Assembly: GCA_039621445.1 (NCBI GenBank)
Contig: CP154956.1
Location: 17,489,562 to 17,553,561 of the forward strand
DNA: 64,000 nt
Direction: 5' to 3'
Source: Euglena gracilis
Taxonomy: Eukaryota > Euglenida > Euglenophyceae > Euglenales
Under the pieces are notes generated by a model. It saw only the letters and a program-made list of their open reading frames with translations. It had not been told where the DNA came from and made no database searches. The translations under genes were made by a program, and so were the position numbers. The stretch's first letter is position 1. Each line of letters starts with the position of its first letter. This document shows positions 32,095 to 44,604 of this stretch, piece by piece.

Positions 32095-32460
32095 AACATA
32101 ACCCCCCCACCTACAAGAAACCCGTTTCTTGCAGGTGGGTTTCCAAAAAATTGCCCGAGGGGTTTCTATATAGGTGGGGGTTTCCTATAGGTGGGTTTCA
32201 ATGTCCAAAAATATTTTGAGCCGACAAAAGGCCAAAAGTGGCCAAAAACGGTCAAAACTTTCCTTTCAGCGCCTTCGGCGCGAAGAAAAATAGGGTTTCA
32301 GAGGTGGTTGGGTTCAAAGCTCCCAGGAGTTTCTTACAGGTGAGGGTTTCTTACAGGTGGGCGTCGGTCCAAAAATCCCCAAAGGGTTTCTTATAGGTGG
32401 GTAGGTGGGGGTTTCTTATAGAGGGTGGTTACTTATAGGTGGGGGGGTTTTAGTCCGAAA
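32095..32460. repeat. TTTCTTATAGGTGGG repeats
   Basis: Seven or more copies of GGTTTCTTATAGGTGGG or variants, with one inverted pair (CCCACCTACAAGAAACCCG / GTTTCTTGCAGGTGGG, 32107-32144). Non-coding; same style as the G-tipped elements. Confidence 0.75.
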
Positions 32461-32469
32461 GGAGGTCCT

Positions 32470-32626
32470 TACCATCCCCCTGATCTTGTCCCCCCCCCAT
32501 ACCCGGCCAAAGGGTCCGGGCCAGGGCCCGCCAAAGGAAATTTGTTGACCCCCCCCCCCGATCTTGTCCCATACCTGGGCCAGCATTAGCCGGGGTATGG
32601 GACAAGATCGGGGGGGGGGGATGGTA
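32470..32626. mobile_element. Inverted-repeat element, GATCTTGTCC family
   Basis: Starts TACCATCCCCCTGATCTTGTCC and ends GGGACAAGATC, G-run, GGATGGTA. Inside, CCATACCTGGGCC and CCGGGGTATGG form a second hairpin. A related end lies at 31955-31990. Confidence 0.75.
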
Positions 32627-32629
32627 CAT

Positions 32630-35400
32630 GGGGGCGGGTAATGCAGGGCAAGGATGGATGTTGACATTGGTTTCAGGGGGGGGGGTCCCGATAAATTTGG
32701 ATAGATTGACACCCCGATATCCTTAATGAAATTTGATGAAGTCGATATGATCATTTTGTGCCCCGATATCCCCATTTTTGTGTGATTTGGAGAATCCCAA
32801 AAACACCCAAAAACAACAAAAAAAATGCATTACCCCCCCCAAAGCCGATATTGCACGTATTTTTTCGGGACCCGATATCCATCCTTGGCAGGGGGGGGGT
32901 CAGTGAACAAGAAACTCAACTGAACTAAAACCATGGGCCACAAGAGAGGGGGGCTCTTTGGGAGGGCTTTGTGGGGGGGTCCTGAAGGGGGGCCTTGGCC
33001 TTGGCACTGCCACTCTCCATCCTGGGCAGAATCAAAAATTTGGGTCATTGAAGAAATATAGTTTCTTATTAGGCAAATATTTAGGTTTGGAGTCCAGAAT
33101 CCGACCTCCTTCATAAAACCCAAATTTTTCAAAGTCAAATCCAAATTGTAAAAATCAAATTTTTGATTTTGATAAATTTGGATTTTCGGTGGCGGTTGAG
33201 AAGTTCCAGTTTTGAGTTGCTGAGTCTCTTTGCATGTCTTGTGCTCCTCTTTCCAGGTTAGACAAATTGGCCAGAAGAATGCATTTATGTTCGATATTGT
33301 TGGCTGCTTGTGCATCATTTGTGCTGGGAGCATGTGTTGGCAGGTCATTGCAAGAAAGGGACACACAGTTTTATCAAGTGAGCAGACTCTCAAACTCCCC
33401 AACAGGCTCTTCACAGGCAAGGTGGACCAACAGAAAATTCAGCAAAATGAAATGGGGTTTGGTTCTGGGTGGGATTTGTTGGATATTGGTTCAGTATATG
33501 TGTTCCTGGACTACCAGGGATCATCAAACAACAACACGGTTCTTGATATGAAGAAAGCTGCAGCATTAGAAAATTAAGGAAACAATAAGAAGTCTATTTT
33601 TTGCATTCCCATTACATCAGAGCCTGACCCCAACCACTCACTGTTCAAATTTTATCAAAGAGAAGTTTGATGCATCTGACAGCCACTGGAGAGGCGATAC
33701 CCAGCGAGGGATCCCCAGGGCGTCTTTTAAGCTGGAGGAACTTGAATTATTTTTTTTTAAAAAGATGTCATGAGGTTTCAGCGTTTTAATTTCCCCCTCT
33801 CTGAAGATTTTGAAATATGTCCGTACCTTCGCAGTATTTCGGAAAATTCCCAATGCTTTCCCAGCGGGAAGAAGGGGGGGGAGGCCAAAAACCTGAAAAT
33901 ATTCTCTTCCCCTGATTATCCTAACCCCAATCCCACCCTAACTCCGCCACATCAGCTGCCCAGGTGGAATTTTTGTGTCTTTTTTCGAATCTTTGCTATT
34001 TTTGCTGCACTTCACATTTTCCCATGGGGGGGGGGTTCATTTTTTTTACATTGCACTTTTTTGGAGGTCCTCTGAGTTTGCGGTCTTTTTTGTTATTTTT
34101 CATATCTTTTTGTTTTATCCACAGTCTTTGAAACCTAAAAAACCAATCAATTTTCGCCAGTGCTGTCCCACCAAAGATTTTGCGCATTTTCACCAAATAT
34201 GTCTTTTGCACCTAAAATTCAGGGCATCCAGCCAGCACCCCCTTCAACAAGTTTTTATTTCTTGTGTGGGAGGGAGGGTGTATTAAGGAATGCCCTGCCC
34301 CCCTCAGGTTGAGACATTGGTAATGCCCTCATCAGCAACCCTGGTGTGTGCAGTGGCTGGCGGATCTGGTCATTTGTTCTGCTTCACAGTCAGGGAGAGG
34401 AATGTTTACTGCTGGTGTGGTGATGAGCTTCAGTGCAGCTGCAGCTGTTGCATCTCTGTGGTTATTCCGTCCGGCGTCTGAAACTGGTTTGCTTGTCTGT
34501 TGGTTTTTTTTGATTGAGTCCAAGAAAATAACGCAGGCATGCAATTTCTAATTTCAAGGTGTGCATTCCTAAAACAGTTTACAAGTGAACGCAGATCCAG
34601 AACGCAGACTTGTTTGCTCTTTTGTTGTGAGAAAAAAACTGTGTCAAATTTTGCCCAATCTTGTGGGTCCCCCAAGGATTTAGAGGGTATCATTTGGTGG
34701 AAGTTATTTTTCCAACGGGATTCGGGGGGGGGGGTCATTTAGAGGGGGGTGCTTCATCACTTGCCTTTCTATGCGTGTTGCAATCAGCAGCGGCCAAAAT
34801 CGGAGTTTTCCCCCAATTCCCCAATTTGTGCTGATTGGGGGGGTCTGCAACCATCTGGGGGGGGGGGGGCGGTGTTTTTTTGGCGGGTGCTTGAAAGTTG
34901 ACCCGACCCGTTATCTAGTTTACCCGGACCGTCAACTAGTTGGCCGACTACCTAATACCCCTCCCCCTGTCCCACCGACCTTCGCCAACCACATTCCAGG
35001 CTAACAGAAGGATTTTGTCCCCCGGCATGTTGCCCACACAAGGGATATTGTCATTTGAGTGTGGGGGCCGAAGGCTGAACAAGTCCCTCTGCGGTGGCAT
35101 GTGCATCATTTGCCGATGTTTGGGACCCAGGGGACAGGACCAATTTTGGCATTTTTCGGCTTGTGCACCATTTTAAAAATGGTTCAATACACTGGGTTTG
35201 AACTCCCACCCCTTAAAATCCAGCCTGCTCCCAGCGCCACTCTCGTTCAAATAACAACCTCTTGTGGGCAACTCACTCAGGGGCAAGGCCTTTTGCTAAC
35301 AGCTTTTGAGGGGGGAAACACAGTCAAGGCTTCAAAAACGAGGGACTCACAACGGGGGTTTCGGCACTGTTTTGGGAGAATTCACATGTCCCTGCCTGGC
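32630..35400. other. AT-rich region with no supported gene
   Basis: The largest frames are 32830-33420 on the minus strand (196 codons, low complexity in parts) and an ATG-initiated plus frame 33234-33551 (105 codons) with two hydrophobic stretches (SILLAACASFVLGACVG; GLVLGGICWILVQY). They overlap each other and show no family similarity, so I do not call either. 34918-34995 is a diverged piece of the GGTCGGCCGAC foldback family. Confidence 0.4.
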
Positions 35401-35404
35401 ACCC

Positions 35405-36250
35405 TCCCAGGGGGAAGCCCCTTATAATTAGGGAGTAAGAGTGAAGCTTACCACCGGGGAAAAAGAGGGTAGAACCCTCCGCCCCTGGGTAGGTGATGAA
35501 AACCACGGATTGTCACCATAACCCCGGCCCGGTTCCCGGAAATATTTTTTTCAGGCACGAGCCACTGGATCCCAAGTTTCTGAATCACCTCTGTTTCACC
35601 CCCAACACCCCGCCAGGCCCGAGTTACTCAGTCGACAAGAGGTCCAAACTGGGTAAGGTTAGCCAACCCCCCCCCCCGGTTTTGACTCTGCCATTTCGCT
35701 GACTTGAGATTTTCGGTCAAAAATCAATTTTTCTAAAGAAAATCTCTCAGAAAACGTTCATTATTTTGAAAGTGCCTGCCAAACAAATGCCCCCTGGAGA
35801 CCCTCTATCGCCCTGTCTATCTGTCCACCCTCTATTTGCCGTTTTGATTGCCGAATCGCCTGGCCCTTGTTCTGGGCTGTTTTTGTGGCCAAAACGATCA
35901 TTTTGGGGCATTTTTGGGCCGTTTTGGGGGGTCAAAAAATCAATTTTTTTCAATTATCTTGGCAATCAAAGGAAATGTCCGGACACCAAAAATGTGGCCC
36001 TCAGACCAAAAATGTAGCCCTCCGAATGCTTTATCCAACCATGCTTTCCTTTTTTCCAAATCTTCGTGTTGCCCGTGTTACAGCCACTTTCGGCCAAGTT
36101 TGACCATTTTGGGGGCCATTTTGGGCTGTTTTTGGGATGAATAAATCAATGTTTCCAAAATATCTCGGAAATGACACAAATCAAAGGAAATGTCAGGCGA
36201 TCTAAAACAAAGCCCTTGGAATGCCTGCCCAATCAAACAGTTTTTTTTTT
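35405..36250. repeat. Dispersed repeat V, copy 1
   Basis: GTAAGAGTGAAGCTTACCACCGGGG, GGATTGTCACCATAACCCCGGCCC and a following series of ~150-270-bp blocks built on CCCGAGTTACAGCC, TTTTGGGG and AAGGAAATGTCCGG. Collinear with 39985-40780 and 47775-48600. Non-coding. Confidence 0.75.
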
Positions 36251-38600
36251 ATTTCCCCGTAACTCCATGGCTGGCCTGAAGTATGGCCAAACCACCCAGT
36301 TTCACTCCAAACACTGTTACCCCCTCCCCAAAATAAGACCCCCGAAATAAGACCCCCCCTTGGGATCACAAAACTAATTGACCCCCCAAAAATAAGACCC
36401 CCCTTTGGAGTTTTTTGGGGAAAATCCAAAAAATAACTCCCCCACAACGGGTGTTTTTTAAAGCATTTTTTCTATTTTCCCCCGTTTTGGGTGTGTCAAA
36501 ATTGGGCTTTTTTTTGAGACAATTCTTGCCCATTCCCAAAATTGACTTTTTGGACATATTTTTGGACCCTCCCTCAGGAAGGCATTTTTCGGTCGAATTT
36601 TTCAGCAAAAAATCCAAAACGAACCCCCCCTTGGGATTTTCAGCAACGGACCCAAAGAGTGGACCCAATGTTTTATTGGGGGGGGTCATGTTTTGGCTTG
36701 TTTCGATCAAGAATGGGGGCAAATCAATGGAAATCGCTTGGAAGAAAATCGCATAATATGTGCGCTCAGGTTAACTGGAATGCGCTTGGCACTGGGCTTG
36801 GGTGGGCCGCATCCTTCCCATCAGACCCAGGAGGGCTGTACGGGAAGAGATGGGGGGTCGAACCCCTACCCGGGAGTGGGGAGCCCCCTACTCACCAAAG
36901 CACTGCACAAAGGAAATTTCCTTTGGCACCGAAGGAAGAATTCGACATAAAAAAAATCGGCACCCCCAAAAATAAGGGTGGGGGAAAACGGACCCCACAC
37001 AACCACATACAATTGCGTTCCAATCTTTCCCAGGAGCTTCAAAGGTTAGTAATCTCACAGTTGGCAGCCGAAAATGGTCCGAGCTTTGGCAGCTTTGGCA
37101 CCCTCCCCCTTGCCCACTGACCACCCCTTTCCACTGACCATCCCCTGGTCAGGGATTGCAGGTCAAGGGGGTGTACGATCACCCTCCCTGGTCGGAGGTT
37201 GTAAACCCAAGGAAAATAGTTTTTTTTTGGCACCTGGTCGGGGGGGGGGTCGCGTTTTTTTTTTGCATTTTTTTATTTTGGCAAATTTTGTGTTTTTGTC
37301 GTTTTTTTGTTTTTTTTCCCTGGCGATTTTGGATTTTTTGTTGGAAAATATTCGACTATGAAAAATTCCTTGGTTTAGCCCCGATTTTCCCCCAAACCTA
37401 AAATTGTCAATTTTGTCAATTTTTTGTCTTTTTTTTGCATTTTTTTGGTCAACAAAAATTTCTATTTTTTGTGCAAAATGGAGAATTTTCCCCAGCGCAC
37501 CTGAAGTCCTGGGAGCTCCTGAAGCATTCTTCATGCAAGTTGTGTTCTTTGCGTTCTTTGCGTTTTTTTTTGTTTTTTTGTGTCTCGTTTTTTGAGTGTC
37601 TTTTTTGTGTCCCCCCCCTTTGTCGTACGACCACCCCCCCCCCCCCGGTCGGGGCGGGGGTCGCAGGTCAGGGGGGTGCGTATGACCCCCCCTGGTTGGG
37701 GGTTGCAGGAACCGGTCGTTGAGCAGGGGGGAGGGGGGCAGGTGGCTGGCTGCGGGGATTCTTGAATTTCCTTCTGTTACCCGCCAGAAATGGAGTTTTG
37801 TAATGGTTTTCTGCAAATGATTTGACTTCAGAAATTTATTTTTTGTCACAACATTTTTGTCCGCAGTTTCATTTGCTGCGGTCAGTGGCAGGCGAAGTAT
37901 GGAATTGCAGGCAACTCTGAATTGTCGGCTGGTGCCGCGCAACCAGGCCATGTCTTTCAGCCCTTCTGTTTGCTATTCATGAACTGAGCATTATGAGGTG
38001 GTTAGCATAGGTTTTTTTTGTCTGCGTGCCCAGCAGAAGGATACAAATATGATTCTATGTGAGTCCCTCCAAGCTTTCCCCAACACTCAGTGCCCCAAGA
38101 ATTCTTAATTTTTACCTCTGTCGTTTTTTTCCCCTTTGGAAAGAAGGTGCGTGGGCGTGCAGGAGAAGTTGGGTGGTTTGGACCTGGCGTGGACCCAGAG
38201 AAATGCTCAAATCTAGTTGGGCTGGCATTTCTCAGCCAAATTTTGGAGGTGAACAACCAAAAACCACCCCAAAAATGCCAATTTTGGCCATTTTTGAAAA
38301 GTGGGCATTCTTTTGGTCCAGCTCGGCTTCGTCGCTGGCCCAAACATTATTTCAGTGGACCCCCCCCCAGGGGGTCCTCAACCCGGCTGGGAGGTGCTAG
38401 CTGGAAAAAAAGGTGCTGGCTGGCTAGACCCTCCCCAGGGAGGGCCCTTCCGGCTTAAGAAAACCCCTGATCAAGCACCCCATTTTTTTGCGCTCATGCC
38501 CAAACGCCAATACCAATAGGGGCTGTATTACTTTTTATTTGCTTATAGTAGCTTATAGCAGCCAACCTGTGTACGTGGTGCACACAAAATTTCAACTTTT
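36251..38600. other. Intergenic; AAATAAGACCCCC and GGTCGGGG-type repeats, poly-T tracts
   Basis: 36300-36440 has AAATAAGACCCCCC repeats. 37090-37230 and 37620-37750 share a GTACGA-CACCCCC-GGTCGG pattern around a 400-bp T-rich core with many TTTTTTG tracts. 38380-38470 holds a GCTGGCTGGAAAAAA motif that recurs near 40800 and 41700. No gene. Confidence 0.5.
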
Positions 38601-39280
38601 GAAAAAGTTTGAATTCAAACGATTCATCATTCCAACAGCAGCAACATGATACGCCCCATCCTCTTTACATTGCGAAATGCGTAAACAGTTTGTGGGCAAC
38701 AGTGAAAGCATTCTTTTTCTTTCCACCACCAGCAACCTTCGGACAATTTCTAAATGAGCGACACATTGAACACCACATTCCGATTGCCGGATCAAACTGA
38801 AGCCATGGCCAGTCCTTTTGTCAACTGGGTTGGAAAATTTTCATGGCTTGACAATTTGATTTTCTTGTTCGGGGGGGGGGGGACTGGGAATGGGAGAATC
38901 TCTAGGGAGTGACTTGGAGCTGCCACTCGCTGTGCCATTCTCCCTCTCCACGGTCTCGTTCATTCTCCCTCTCCACGGTCTCGTTCTCTTTCTCCCGCGA
39001 AGCAGAGAAAGAAGACAGAGCATTTGCTTCATGGCTGCGAGGAGAGAGCTTTAACAATCAATTTTTTTGGATTGAGAAAATTTTTCAAAAACTTGCTGAT
39101 ACACACCGATGCACAATTTTTTTTGCTGATCCACACCAAGGAGAGGTCCAAAACAGTGGGCAAATGCGTACACTGACCAAAAAAAACGCTTAGTGCGAGT
39201 AATGCCGCCTAAGTGGCTGTAGAACCCACAAATCGAAGGTTTATAAACAAAAAAATGAGGTAAAAAAGACAACTTTTGGT
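38601..39280. other. No gene recognised
   Basis: Single-copy-like, mixed composition, with a direct duplication of CATTCTCCCTCTCCACGGTC around 38935-38985. Short frames only. Confidence 0.4.
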
Positions 39281-39289
39281 CACTTTTTG

Positions 39290-39400
39290 GAGGGTTGGGG
39301 TTAGGGTTACGGTTATGGATAGGTTTAGAGCTAGGGTTATGTTATTGTTTGGATTGGATTGTCTGGGTTAGGGTTAAAGTTGGGGTTTAGGGGTATATTA
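39290..39400 (+). repeat. Degenerate GGGTTAGGGTT (telomere-like) tract 1
   Basis: GGGTTGGGGTTAGGGTTACGG and related steps, ending in TATTGTTTGGA. Irregular, so interstitial and old rather than a true chromosome end. Confidence 0.7.
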
Positions 39401-39984
39401 TTGTTTGGACTGGCGCCGCTGAGATTTCGTTGCCTGCTGTACATTTCGCAGGGGGGGGGGGCTCTTATTTGGAATTTGTTTGAAAAGCCTCGAGGGTGTT
39501 CTATTTGGGAGGATGATGTTCTGGGCCGGAGCTTCCAATTGGGGGTTTATAAGATTAGAAATTAGAAATTGAAACAAAACCTGGAGATGTAGAAGCCCAG
39601 AGTTTTGTGAATCTAAGTGGCCAGCACAAAACCTAATAATCCCGAGGTCATTGGGAAACGCCCCGGAAAAAAAACCAGAAACAGAACCGCAAATTATGTC
39701 AACAGCACACAGTTACCCCAGCCTGCCCCAAGGAAGGGGTTTGGGGTTGGTTATTCACCTCGTATTGACCTAAAAATCAGCGCCCCCGGACATACGGGAA
39801 GGGGTGGGGGTTGGTTGGACCAGGATGGGGGTGGGGATGGGGGTGGGTTGGGGGGTAGCTGACCCTCCCCCACCCACCACCCATGGGGTTTCAGGATTTC
39901 ATGTTTCCCGTTCAGCCCTGGGGTACCAAAGCTTGGCACCCATTTCACCACAAATTTTGGCCAGCCCAACCCCCAGGGGGAGGG

Positions 39985-40780
39985 GGTCGCTGAGCTCTTA
40001 TCCCTTTATGGGTAAGAGGGAAGCTTACCACCGGGGAAAAGGGGGGGGGGTAGAACCCCCCCTGGGTAGGTAAAACCGCGGATTATCACCATCACCACAT
40101 GATTATCACCATGGCCCGGTTCCCGAGTTTTTTTTTTTCCAGTTGCGAGCGACTGGATTTCTAGTTTCCGAATCACCTTCGTTTAACGCCCAACTCCCTG
40201 CCTGGCCCGTGTTATGAATGAAGCAAAATCAAAGAAAATGTCTGAGAACTAAATTGAAGCCCTGAAAAATGCCCTATTCAATGGTATTTTGATTTCCCCT
40301 GCCTGGCCCGAATTATGGCCGATACACGGCCCAAAACAGCCATTTTCGGCCGTTTTTGGGGGGGGCAAAAATCGATTTTCCTGAAATTTTCTCAAGATGG
40401 TGGGGAGTCAAAAAGGCCTAAATTGAAGCCCTTAAAATGCCCTTTCTAACGGTATTTTGATTTCCCCGCTCCTCCCCGCCTAGCCCGAGTTACAGCCATT
40501 TTCGGCCAATTTTGGCCATTTTGTGCAGTTTTGGTCCGTTTTGACTCAGCCATTTTCGGCCATTTTCAGGTCAAAAAAGTCGAAAAAATTTGCCCCGAAA
40601 CGATTTTTTTGGGTCTCCTGGCGCTGGAAAAACTGTTTTCGAGCCGAAAATGAGCGTTTTTCGGCTGATGCATTTTGGCCGGGCCGGGTCGGGCCAGGCC
40701 ACCGGGCTGCCAACCGCCTCCAACATCCACCACACGCCTCAAACATCTGCTGCAACATGGCACCATCGCATAAGTAAAGA
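39985..40780. repeat. Dispersed repeat V, copy 2
   Basis: Same order as copy 1: GCTGAGCTCTTATCCC, AAGCTTACCACCGGGG, GGATTATCACCAT, GGCCCGGTTCCCG, GCGAGCGACTGGATTTC, then CCGAGTTACAGCCATTTTC blocks. Confidence 0.75.
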
Positions 40781-41210
40781 GCTCAGCACTACACAAAACC
40801 TGGTCCCGCCAGCACCTTTTTTCCAGCCAGCCCAAAGGACCCCCCGGGGTTCTTATGAAACCACCTGTGCTCAATTCCAACAAGAAGTGTGGCGGAATTC
40901 CAGCATGCCTGCCAAAAAATCAGCCAAATCCGCACCACCGCAGGGGGCAAGACAAGTTTCTGAAAGGCCTTGAGCAGGCTTTTTTTTTTAGTGGAGGGGT
41001 GGGCAGCCCGGGGTACCCAGGGTCCGGTGGGTCCTTGCCAAAAGGGCAAAGAAAACGGGATCGGTCGCCGGACAGGGGTGCCAACCAGGTGGGTAGCATC
41101 TGTGATTATCTGCATTACCCCCCTTTCAGAATATTCAAGCTCCTCCCTCTGAAAAAAAAAAACGTTTAACTTCACACCTCAGGCTCCTTGCTGTTCGAGG
41201 CAGGTAACAT
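40781..41210. other. No gene; CAGCACCTTTTTTCCAGCCAGC repeat
   Basis: The short repeat GCACCTTTTTTCCAGCCAGC recurs near 41704 and, inverted, near 38400. Otherwise nothing recognisable. Confidence 0.4.
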
Positions 41211-41215
41211 TGTTG

Positions 41216-41410
41216 TCCGGATCGGGGTTAGGGTTACGGTTAGGTTTGGGGTCGTATTACTGTTTGGATTAAGGTTCAGGTAAAGGTTTGGATTAGGGTT
41301 TGGGATTGTTATTGTTTGGATAAGGGTCAGGGTTTGGGTTAGGATCAGGCTTAGAGTTTGGGTTATGCCGCTGTTTTGGTTAGAGTTAGGGTTAGGATTC
41401 GGGTCAGGGC
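41216..41410 (+). repeat. Degenerate GGGTTAGGGTT (telomere-like) tract 2
   Basis: Longer than tract 1, with GGGTTAGGGTTACGGTTAGG and TTGTTATTGTTTGGA steps. Both tracts contain TTATTGTTTGGA, so they are copies of one interstitial repeat. Confidence 0.75.
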
Positions 41411-41589
41411 TTCCCCTTTAACTTCTTTTTTTCAATGTTGGAACGGTTGTTTTGAAGGTTTCATGGCCATTGCGGTTGTTTGAGGATTTGTGTTTGTTCA
41501 TGGTCATTGTGCATGTGTTTTAATGCATTTTTGAGCCAAATTCAGGGCATTGATTGTGGGGGAGGGGGGTTAAATAATTATAATTGCGG

Positions 41590-42780
41590 GTCAGGCCAAC
41601 CTGGTCAGCCCAACCTGCAGAGGTCGGCAGGGGTTAACCCACAGAGGTTGGGCTGACCTAGTTGGCCTACCCAAAATTTCCGCGTGGAGCTGAGCCAGCC
41701 GCCACCTTTTTTCCAGCCAGCAGTTCCCAGCCGGGTTGTGGACCAGGCTGTTTTTTAAAATGGTGCCGACCCCACCCCGGGGGGGGGGGGGTGCCTGCCT
41801 GGGCAGGCACTCCAAGGCACTCCTGATCCGACCCGACGGAGGGTTGGGCACACGACCAAAAGTGCCCAAGCACAGACCCCAGCACAGGGCAGAACGGGAA
41901 ACGGCCTCGCGGCCAGGGTGGTGGGGGTCGACCACCCCCTCCCACCCCCTGCATGGTGGGTGGGGGGGGTCGACCACCCCCCCCCACCTCTTCCCGTTGT
42001 TCTGGTGGCACCAATTTTTGGACCCCAAAAAATTTTCCCGGCGCCGGGTGTTTTTTTGACCCAATTTGGGACCCATACACGATGTTCCCCCAAACCCCCC
42101 CAAAACCCCATTTTTTTCACACCTTCCAAAATATCAACATTTTCTCCAAATTTTTATTTTGGGCGGTTTTTGAGGCAAAAAAAAGCCATTGGAAATCAAA
42201 AGAAATTCCAAATGAAAAAATCTCAGTAAAATTGGATTGTGCCAAAATTTTGTCCATTTTTTTTGACCTTCGTTTTTTTTTTACCCCCTCCTAAAAACTA
42301 CCAATTTTTAACCTGAAAATTTTGAGTTTTTTTTGTAAAAAATGTGGTTTTCCATCAAAAAATCATGTATTTTGGGTTCGTTTTTCAAAAAAAAATCAAA
42401 AATTTCCCCCGGCCAACATCCCCGTTGGCCGAAATTGGTGAAAATGCTGTGGTGGGTGGGGAGGGGGTCAACCCACCCCCCCACCTCCCGGGTGGGGGGG
42501 GGTCGACCCCCCCACCAGGCCTTCCCGTTCTGCCCTGCCCCAGCGCCAAAGGGGCCGGGGAGCCAAAAATGGCCTATTTTCAAAGGAATGTGCCTGGGCG
42601 CAGACCAAAATCCGAACCCCCCGTGGGGCAGTGCCTGCCTGGGCAGGCACCCCAAGGCACTCCGGACTCCCCCAAGGTTGGTAAAAAAACAGCCTGTTGT
42701 GGACAGGGGTTTTTTTTGTCGTGAACCCCCGGGGGGGGGGGGTAGGGTGGGGGGGTCCGGCCGAGCCCCCCCCCCCCGGG
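41590..42780. repeat. Dispersed repeat with duplicated GCCTGCCTGGGCAGGCAC
   Basis: The self-complementary GTGCCTGCCTGGGCAGGCAC and the sequence after it (CCAAGGCACTCC) occur at ~41790 and ~42628 in the same orientation. Between them are GGTCGACCACCCCC hairpins and AT-rich sequence. No gene. Confidence 0.6.
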
Positions 42781-42785
42781 GCTCT

Positions 42786-42970
42786 AGGCGGTAGACTGGG
42801 GGGGGGGGTCCTGGGTGGTCGGCCGACTAGTCGGCCGACCACCCAACTGGTCGGCCGACTAGGCCTGGTCGGCAGCTAGTCGGCGAGACGGGGGGGGGGG
42901 GGGGGAGTGGGTGGTCGGCGGATTAGTCGGCCGACCACCCACTCTAATGTAGTTACGGGCCAGTCTCGCC
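42786..42970. mobile_element. Foldback repeat of the GGTCGGCCGACTAGTCGG family, copy 2
   Basis: Nearly identical to 17990-18168, ending ACTCTAATGTAGTTACGGGC; here followed by CAGTCTCGCC. Confidence 0.85.
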
Positions 42971-43264
42971 TACTTTTTATGAAGAAAATTGTATGCAAAC
43001 TAGTCGGTGGCTAGTCGGTGGTCATAAAAATGGTCTGTGGCGGGTCCAAACCACCCGGAAATGGTCCGGATGGGTCCAAATAAGTGCCTTACACCAACAG
43101 GAACACCCTCAGATGGAAATCTTTGGTCGGTGGGGGGTCGGTGGGCCCTTGATGGGGTCCGGAGGGTTAAAAAACCAATGACGAAACAGGGATTACATGA
43201 AAATCCTTTAGAAATGCAAGCATTCTGCATCACGACAGGCTGAAAACTCCCCCCCTCCACCCCC

Positions 43265-43765
43265 ATCCGAGCCTCAGATAACAAAATCCCTTTCGTGTTG
43301 GCATCATACTCGGGGGCTAAGTCGTTTTGTGGCTCACTTTGGCATAGGCGGGGGGGGGTGGCGGGGGCTCCCCCCCCCACCCCCCCCTCAAATAACAAAA
43401 TCCCTTCTATGTTGGCAACATACTCCGGGTTAAGTCGTTTTTGTGCTCACTTTGGCATAGGCGGTGGGGGGGGCTCTGCCCCCCCCCCCCCCCCCGCACC
43501 CCCCCCTCAAATAACAAAATCCCTTCTATGTTGGCAACATACTCCGGGTTAAGTCGTTTTTGTGGCTCATTTTGGCATAGGCGGGGGGGGCTCTGCCCCC
43601 CCGCACCCCCCCCTCAAATAACAAAATCCCTTCCATGTTGGCAACATACTCCGGGGTTAAGTCGTTTTTGTGGCTCATTTTGGCATAATCGGGGGGGCTC
43701 CGCCCCCGCACCCCCCCCCTCCAAAAACAAAATCCCTTCTATGTTGGCAATATACTTGGAGGGAT
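43265..43765. repeat. Tandem repeat, ~115 bp, five units
   Basis: Each unit reads AATAACAAAATCCCTTCTATG, TTGGCAACATACTCCGGG, TTAAGTCGTTTTTGTG and GGCATAGGCGGGGG, then a C-run. Units begin near 43275, 43390, 43510, 43618 and 43725. Unit length varies only in the G/C-runs. Confidence 0.9.
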
Positions 43766-43976
43766 AAGACCTTTTTTTGTGCAAATTTTGACTTATATTG
43801 AAAATTCAATGGGGAGAGGTGTTCTTTTCCCAAAAGTGGCCCAAAATGGACATTTTGCCCCCAGTTTTTTGCATATTCACCCCCGATTGGGGGGTTCTGG
43901 AGCCATTTGGGTGGGTTTTGACTGGTTTTGGGGTGATTTGGACAAAAGTTTTTTCTCAGGGGGGGGCTTAAAAATC

Positions 43977-44117
43977 GGCGAGACTGGCCCGTAACTACAT
44001 TAGAGTGGGTGGTCGGCCGACCACCCACTACCCCTCCCCCCTGTCTCGCCGACTTGCTGCCGACCAGGCCTAGTCGGCCGACCACCCACTCCCCCCCCCC
44101 CCCCCCAGTCTACCGTT
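43977..44117. mobile_element. Foldback repeat of the GGTCGGCCGACTAGTCGG family, copy 3, inverted
   Basis: Starts GGCGAGACTGGCCCGTAACT and ends CCCAGTCTACCG. Together with 42786-42970 it brackets ~1 kb that holds the 115-bp array, giving a large inverted-repeat structure. Confidence 0.8.
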
Positions 44118-44119
44118 TG

Positions 44120-44604
44120 GCACCCCCCCCGGGGGGATATACTTTTTGGCGCCGAAAAAGTGCTATTTTTAGCACTTTTCGCGATTTTCCAGCCATTTTT
44201 TGTGGGTCCCCCGGGACCCCCCCCCCCAACGGGTGGGTGGGTGGGGGGGACCCCCCCTCCCCCCCGGTCTTAAAAAAAACCCCTGGTTGTGGACCACTCC
44301 CCCAGGGGGGTCAAATAAAGTTTCGCAGCCAGGCGAAGCTGGGCTCAGCGAAAAGTACCAAAATTTTGAAAACTGAGAAATGGCCATTTTTGAGGGGTTT
44401 TCGGGTTTTCACCTCAAAAACTTGGCTGAACAATCCAACCTGGATTTGGCCTTTTTTGTGCCTGCTTTTGGGTGCTGGCCGGGTCCAGCCCAGCATCCAG
44501 TACAGGTTTCTTTTTAAGACCCCCCCCCCCTGGGGGTCCAGCCACCTTTATTCCAACCAGCATTTTTTCCAGCCAGGGGGGGGGGTCTTTTTGAAATTCC
44601 GTAG
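44120..44604. other. Repeat-rich upstream flank of a gene fragment
   Basis: C/G-runs, then AT-rich sequence and a piece with GGTCCAGCCACC and TTTTTTCCAGCCAG. The tract before 44605 (TTTTTGAAATTCCGTAG) could serve as a splice acceptor. Confidence 0.4.

Noticed and set aside
32830-33420. A 196-codon minus-strand gene
   Set aside because: No recognisable domain, overlaps a comparable plus-strand frame, and its ends run through C-run repeats.
39290-39400. A chromosome end
   Set aside because: The repeat is irregular, short and flanked by ordinary sequence on both sides.
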